From Anaerolineae bacterium (GTDB lineage: Bacteria; Chloroflexota; Anaerolineae; Aggregatilineales; UBA2796): a stretch of 64,000 nucleotides of DNA. The stretch is from positions 1 through 64,000 of the forward strand of contig JAHBVJ010000038.1 of assembly GCA_019637615.1 (NCBI GenBank), written 5' to 3'. Each line of letters starts with the position of its first letter. The first letter of the stretch is position 1. Both the position numbers and the translations under genes were made by a program. The notes below the pieces were generated by a model. The model did no database searches, was not told the origin of the DNA, and saw nothing but the letters and a program-made list of their open reading frames with translations. Below are positions 59,529 through 64,000 of this stretch, one piece after another.

Positions 59529-61259
59529 ATGGCAATCCTGATTGATGAAACCAAACGCGTCCTGATTCAAGGCATCACCGGACGCGAAGGCATGACCCGC
59601 GCCCGCCTGATGAAAGATTACGGCACTCAGGTCGTCGCGGGTACCACGCCCGGACGCGGCGGCAGCGCCGTCGAAGGCATTCCCGTCTACGATACCGTGC
59701 GCGAGGCCGTCCGTGCTTCCGGCGGCATCGACATCAGCGTGATCTTCGTACCCGCCCCACTCGTCAAAGGCGCGGCGCTAGAAGCCCTCGACGCGGGCGT
59801 CAAGCTACTCGTGCTCGTGCCGGATCGCGTCCCGATCTACGATACACTGGAAATCGCCGCCGCCGCGCAGCAAGCGGGCGCGCACTTCATCGGCCCCAAC
59901 ACGTTAGGGCTGCTCAGTCCGGAGCGCGGCGTCCTCGGCATGATGGGCGGACGTGCGGCGCGTGCCAAGGAATGGTTTGTGCCGGGGCGCGTCGGCGTCA
60001 CCAGCCGCAGCGGGGGCGTCACCACCAGCATCGCCTATTATCTCGGCAAGCAGGGCGTCGGCTGCTCCACCGTCGTGCATGTCGGCGGCGACTCGGTCGT
60101 CGGCCTGACGCACCCCGATATTCTGCGCCTGTTCGAACAGGACGACGACACCGATCTAGTCGTCATGTACGGCGAGATCGGCACCACGCAGGAAGAAGAA
60201 GCCGCCGCGCTCATCGAATCTGGTCAGTTTACCAAGCCCCTTGTCGCCTACATCGGTGGCAAAGCAGCGAAAAGCGGCACCCGCTTCAGCCACGCCGGAG
60301 CCATCATCGAAGGTGGGCGCGGCACCTATGACAGCAAAGTCGCGCGGCTGCGCTCGGTCGGCGCGCACATTGTCGAGTCCTTCGCGGACATCCCGTGCGT
60401 CACGGCGGACGTACTGCGCGATCTCAAACCGCGCCCCAAGTCCACCATCGCCCCAAAAATCGAATCGCCCGCGTCCAAATCCGCCCGCAAATCGGATGAT
60501 CTCCACTGGTCAACCGCCATCACCGCCATCCAGCCTAACGAGATTCGGCTGCGCGGCTACCGCATCGATGAACTCATGGGCGACATCACCTTCAGTCAGG
60601 CCATCTACCTCGCCCTCACCGGACACATGCCCACCGACGCCATCGGCAAGATCATCGACGCTATTTTCGTCTCTAGCATCGATCACGGAGCTTCGCCGCC
60701 GTCTACCCTCGCCGCCCGCACCGTCGCCAGCACAGGCGCACCGCTGAATGCAGCCGTCGCGGCGGGCATCCTCAGCATCAACAAGCATCACGGCGGCGCG
60801 ATTCAAGCCTGCATCGAAATGGTGCAAGATGTCCTGAACGCCGTCACGGCTGACCACACCATCGACCAATCCGCCGCTGATCTGGTCGCGTCCTACAAAC
60901 AGTCCAAACAGCGGCTTCCCGGCTTCGGGCATCGCGTCCACACCAGCGATCCCCGCACTGCACGGTTGCTCGGCATGGCGGACGAACTCGGCCTCGCTAA
61001 AGACGGCATCGCTGCCATCCGCGCGTTGGAAACAGCCTTAACCGCCCAATCGAACAGCCCGCTGCCCATCAACGTCGATGGCGCGATAGCCGCGATTCTG
61101 TACGACATCGGCATCACGGCGGAACTCGGCAACGCCTTTTTCATGATCGCCCGCCTGCCCGGTCTGGTCGCGCAGGTACAGGAGGAGCGCACGCGCGAAC
61201 GTCCGATGCGCCAGATTCACCCATCGGATCATGACTACGACGGCCCCGCGCCGCGCTAA
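59529..61259 (+). CDS. SucD-like CoA ligase fused to citrate synthase-type lyase domain (AclA-like)
   Basis: The protein has 576 residues. Residues 1-300 resemble succinyl-CoA synthetase alpha: Rossmann start VLIQGITGREGMTRARLMKDYGTQVVAGTTPGRGG and the phospho-His motif SHAGAIIEGG (His255). Residues about 325-576 are citrate synthase-like: DHGASPPSTLAART (His386), HHGGAI, LPGFGHRVHTSDPR (His468) and NVDGAIAAILYDIGI (Asp517), matching the His/His/Asp triad. This is the domain order of ATP-citrate lyase subunit AclA, so with the SucC-like partner it may activate an organic acid to its CoA ester and split it (citrate to acetyl-CoA and oxaloacetate, or a related acid). GGGAG precedes the ATG. Confidence 0.85.
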   Translation: MAILIDETKRVLIQGITGREGMTRARLMKDYGTQVVAGTTPGRGGSAVEGIPVYDTVREAVRASGGIDISVIFVPAPLVKGAALEALDAGVKLLVLVPDRVPIYDTLEIAAAAQQAGAHFIGPNTLGLLSPERGVLGMMGGRAARAKEWFVPGRVGVTSRSGGVTTSIAYYLGKQGVGCSTVVHVGGDSVVGLTHPDILRLFEQDDDTDLVVMYGEIGTTQEEEAAALIESGQFTKPLVAYIGGKAAKSGTRFSHAGAIIEGGRGTYDSKVARLRSVGAHIVESFADIPCVTADVLRDLKPRPKSTIAPKIESPASKSARKSDDLHWSTAITAIQPNEIRLRGYRIDELMGDITFSQAIYLALTGHMPTDAIGKIIDAIFVSSIDHGASPPSTLAARTVASTGAPLNAAVAAGILSINKHHGGAIQACIEMVQDVLNAVTADHTIDQSAADLVASYKQSKQRLPGFGHRVHTSDPRTARLLGMADELGLAKDGIAAIRALETALTAQSNSPLPINVDGAIAAILYDIGITAELGNAFFMIARLPGLVAQVQEERTRERPMRQIHPSDHDYDGPAPR

Positions 61260-61351
61260 TTGTGGTTAACCTGTATAATGATGAGGATTATCCGTAACAT
61301 AATCTTAGCGCTAGATCATTCGGCAAAAGGATAGATAACTACTCCTTCCTG

Positions 61352-61398
61352 AGTCCCGAAGGGACTTCGTTTTCTAAGTCTGACACTTCAGTGTCGGG
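61352..61398. repeat. Paired-hairpin repeat, copy 3
   Basis: AGTCCCgaaGGGACT (61352-61366), then a 9-bp stem TCTGACACT/AGTGTCGGG with two G-U pairs (61379-61398). It lies in the 206-bp gap after the SucD-like gene, which holds no gene. Confidence 0.65.
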
Positions 61399-61465
61399 CG
61401 GCGATACCACGTCTGCAACGAAGCGCTAAGATGCCAACTGTCCTCATATGCAAGGAACCGCGCCC

Positions 61466-62551
61466 ATGCCTATGACCGCCTCACCCATCGGTCTGCGCCG
61501 CCTGTATCACCAGCGCATTACGCATCCCACCTTCAAGGCTGCGGCGGCAGTCGTCGCATGGCTCGGCGCGATGCAAGGCCAAGATTACGCGGGCACCAAA
61601 TGGGCATTCGGGCTTCGTATCCCCGGCAGTACCGAAGCCGACATTGACAACGCCATCGCAGATCGTCTCATCTTCCGTGTCTGGCTCTTGCGCGGCACGC
61701 TGCATTATGTCGCCGCTGCGGATGCACACTGGCTGCTCGATCTGTTCGGTTCGCGCATGATCAAAGGCAACGCCCGCCGCTACCAAGAGCTTGAACTCGA
61801 TGAGCCGACTCTCCTCCGCAGCACCGATCTGATCGCCACCGCCCTGCGCGACGGCGCACATCTCACACGCCCCGAACTGCTCGATATGCTCGAAGCGAAT
61901 GGCGTCTCTACGGCGGGTCAGCGCGGCGTCTACCTGTTGCAGCGCGCCGGACTCGAGAAAATCTTGGTACAGGGCGATGTGCGCCGCAACGTTACGACCT
62001 TCTTCGCCTTGCCTGCTGGCAGCACGCGTCCGCGTGAGGACGCCTTGGCTGAACTCGCCCGCCGCTATTTCACCAGTCACGGCCCCGTCACCTTCGCGGA
62101 TTTTGTGGCGTGGTCAGGCTTGCTGACTTCCGACGCCCGCTCCGGCTTGGAGAGCATCAAATCTGAGCTAATGGAAGAAACGATTGACGGTCAAGTCTAC
62201 TGGCACGCGCCCGAAAAACCCGAAGCACCGCTGCGTTCGGTCTATCTCCTCCCCGGCTTTGACGAATTCGTGCTTGGCTATCGGGATCGCGGTAGCATTC
62301 TGGACAAGCAGTTCGCTGACCGCATCTGTCCCGGTGGCAACGGCATGTTCAACCCCACCATCGTCAGGGATGGGCGCATCGTCGGGACGTGGAAGCGCAC
62401 GCTGAACAAGAAAGAGACAGTCGAGATCAAAATAGAACCTTTTGACTCGCTGACATGGCAAGAGCTAAACGGGATTAGTGAAGTCGCATCCGCCTATGGC
62501 AAGTTTTTGGGACGTAAAGCCGTGCTCGATCACCCATCTCCACAGGGATAA
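61466..62551 (+). CDS. Winged-helix protein of the YcaQ/AlkZ DNA-glycosylase-like family (HTH_42)
   Basis: The protein is 361 residues from ATG 61466 (AAGGAAC 9 nt upstream; ATG 61448 is in frame). N-terminal WLGAMQGQDYAGTKWAFGLR carries the QxQ motif that is catalytic in AlkZ-type glycosylases unhooking interstrand crosslinks. RVWLLRGTLHYV, GQRGVYLLQRAGL and the C-terminal LLPGFDEFVLGYRDR and FNPTIVRDGRIVGTWKRTL follow the family pattern. It lies between the AclA-like gene and the fourth ADP-ribosylglycohydrolase-fold gene. It may be unrelated to that pathway, or link it to nucleoside/DNA chemistry (speculative). Confidence 0.85.
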   Translation: MPMTASPIGLRRLYHQRITHPTFKAAAAVVAWLGAMQGQDYAGTKWAFGLRIPGSTEADIDNAIADRLIFRVWLLRGTLHYVAAADAHWLLDLFGSRMIKGNARRYQELELDEPTLLRSTDLIATALRDGAHLTRPELLDMLEANGVSTAGQRGVYLLQRAGLEKILVQGDVRRNVTTFFALPAGSTRPREDALAELARRYFTSHGPVTFADFVAWSGLLTSDARSGLESIKSELMEETIDGQVYWHAPEKPEAPLRSVYLLPGFDEFVLGYRDRGSILDKQFADRICPGGNGMFNPTIVRDGRIVGTWKRTLNKKETVEIKIEPFDSLTWQELNGISEVASAYGKFLGRKAVLDHPSPQG

Positions 62552-62607
62552 TGTCCCGACTGCACTGATCGTCTAGTTCAAGCCATCACCATCATGGAGA
62601 AAACACT

Positions 62608-64000
62608 GTGACCCAACTACCATCAGATTATCTTGAGCGCGCCTATGCGGGCGTGCTCGGCAAAACGATCGGCGTCTATCTAGGGCGTCCATTCGAGCAG
62701 TGGACTCACGAACGTATCCTCGCGGAATTGGGCGAGATCACCTACTACGTGAACGAAAAACGCGGCGTTCCGCTCGTCGTCACCGACGACGACTTGACGG
62801 GTACCTTCACCTTCCTCCGCGCCCTCTCCGATTACGGCAACACGCGCGCGCTGACTCCGGCGCAGATCGGGCAGTCGTGGCTGAACTACATCATCGAGAA
62901 CAAAACCATCCTCTGGTGGGGCGGGCTAGGCTATTCGACGGAGCACACCGCCTATCTACGCCTGAAAAATGGCATCCCCGCGCCTGCCAGCGGCTCGATC
63001 CACCGCAACGGCAGCATCATCGCGCAGCAGATCGGCGCGCAGATTTTCATCGATGGTTGGGCGATGGTCGCCCCCAACGATCCAGCGCTGGCGGCGGAAT
63101 TAGCGGGCAAGGCGGGCAGTGTCAGTCATGACGGCGAATCGGTATACGCAGCGAAACTCTGGGCAGCGATGGAATCCGCTGCGTTTGGCGAGTCAGATAT
63201 TCAGCGCTTGCTCGACATTGGCTTGTCCTTCATCCCCGCCGACTCGATTATCGCCCGCGTGATCGAAGAATTACGTCATTGGCGTACCATTCAGCCGGAT
63301 TGGTACAAAACCCGTGGCTGGCTGGCGGAGCATTACAACTACGACATTTACGGCGGCGCGTGTCACGTCATCCCCAACCACGCTGTCATGATCATGAGCC
63401 TGCTCTACGGTGACGACGACTTCCAGAAATCCCTCATGATCGTCAACACCAGCGGCCTCGATACCGACTGCAATTCGGGCAATGTCGGCTGTCTGCTCGG
63501 CATCAAAAACGGCCTCGCGGGGATCGACTCCGGCCCCGATTGGCGCGGCCCCATCTCGGATCGGCTTTACCTGCCCACTGCCGACGGTGGCAACAGCATC
63601 ACCGACGCCGCCATCCAAACCTATGCCATTGTGAACAGTGGTCGTGCCCTGCAAGGGCAACCGCCCCTCGCTCCCAAGAACGGCGCGCGCTTCCACTTTG
63701 AACTGCCGGGATCGGTGCAGGGCTTCACGCTCGAACAAACTTCCAACGCCTTACCAATGGCGGCGCTGGCGAACGGCGCGGGGCACAGCGAGGACGGCAG
63801 CCGCAGCTTGGCGATCCGCTTTCAGCAGTTGTCAGCTCCCTTCAACGTCCGCGCCAGCACGCCCACCTTCATCCCGCGCGATGCCATCAACATGAAGGGC
63901 TATTCGCTCCTCGCCTCCCCGACGCTCTATCCGGGGCAAACCGTACAGGCGCGTCTCGAAGCCAACGCCGCCAACACCGCGCCGACTCTGTGTACGTTAT
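62608..64000 (+). CDS. ADP-ribosylglycohydrolase-fold protein 4, large form (3' end outside window)
   Basis: The frame is open from GTG 62608 (GGAGA 8 nt upstream) to the window edge, at least 464 residues. Motifs are YAGVLGKTIGVYLGRPFE, the first metal motif VVTDDDLTGTF, and the second NTSGLDTDCNSGNVGCLLG, both with the key acidic residues. This region (about 1-330) is followed by a beta-rich part (FHFELPGSVQGFTLEQ, LRIRFQQL-like) continuing beyond 64000, so it is a multidomain member larger than proteins 1-3. No signal peptide. It is the fourth member of the superfamily within 13 kb. Confidence 0.85.
   Translation, partial: MTQLPSDYLERAYAGVLGKTIGVYLGRPFEQWTHERILAELGEITYYVNEKRGVPLVVTDDDLTGTFTFLRALSDYGNTRALTPAQIGQSWLNYIIENKTILWWGGLGYSTEHTAYLRLKNGIPAPASGSIHRNGSIIAQQIGAQIFIDGWAMVAPNDPALAAELAGKAGSVSHDGESVYAAKLWAAMESAAFGESDIQRLLDIGLSFIPADSIIARVIEELRHWRTIQPDWYKTRGWLAEHYNYDIYGGACHVIPNHAVMIMSLLYGDDDFQKSLMIVNTSGLDTDCNSGNVGCLLGIKNGLAGIDSGPDWRGPISDRLYLPTADGGNSITDAAIQTYAIVNSGRALQGQPPLAPKNGARFHFELPGSVQGFTLEQTSNALPMAALANGAGHSEDGSRSLAIRFQQLSAPFNVRASTPTFIPRDAINMKGYSLLASPTLYPGQTVQARLEANAANTAPTLCTL

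Overview
The window reads as one contiguous piece of a GC-rich bacterial chromosome, most probably from Chloroflexota (an Anaerolineae-like lineage). That is an inference from gene style. There are three multidomain Ser/Thr kinases with HRD or HAD catalytic loops, fused to TPR/ATPase or sulfatase-modifying-factor-like modules. Secreted proteins carry long Thr/Pro/Ser-rich linkers. There is a WD40 lipoprotein, a LytR-CpsA-Psr protein with a very long TP-rich stalk, and abundant short intergenic palindromes. No rRNA or tRNA gene was recognised.

Layout. 1-5.2 kb: tail of an SGNH-like protein, a GH13 enzyme with its overlapping partner, and a WD40 lipoprotein. 5.5-19.5 kb: serine dehydratase, kinase/ATPase/TPR regulator, a second GH13-like protein whose third catalytic Asp is Asn, a secreted protein, a membrane kinase with an FGE-like domain, an AI-2E-type exporter, a DinB-like protein and an ABC ATPase. 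19.5-23.1 kb: an AT-rich island with a zinc-ribbon ORF followed by a PD-(D/E)XK nuclease-like gene that is split by an IS110-family element. 23.1-38.5 kb: housekeeping genes (dGTPase, response regulator, P5C dehydrogenase, secA), a third kinase and the LCP protein. 38.5-41.5 kb: a second AT-rich stretch with a nuclease/PIN-like fusion and a MITE. 41.5-47.4 kb: membrane proteins, queA, a nucleotidyl cyclase, and a secreted beta-propeller gene cleanly interrupted by an IS5-like element with a 9-bp target duplication.

47.4-64 kb is the most unusual part: an apparent LacI-controlled regulon. Two near-identical 16-bp palindromes lie in the GH3/lacI divergent gap and upstream of the next operon. 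The operon runs ADP-ribosylglycohydrolase-fold protein, sugar-binding protein, two permeases, two more ADP-ribosylglycohydrolase-fold proteins, then a pair resembling split ATP-citrate lyase. In that pair the SucC-like subunit carries an extra eight-cysteine ferredoxin-type tail and the SucD-like subunit is fused to a citrate-synthase-type domain. A YcaQ/AlkZ-like protein and a fourth, larger ADP-ribosylglycohydrolase-fold protein follow. I read this as uptake and degradation of a glycoside or N-riboside-type compound coupled to CoA-ester chemistry. The substrate cannot be told from sequence.

Intergenic DNA carries at least four repeat types: a 200-250-bp MITE-like repeat with GATGGTGTTT ends, a paired-hairpin repeat with compensatory base changes, a CCCTCTCC/GGAGAGGG palindrome family, and AGCACTN heptamer runs.
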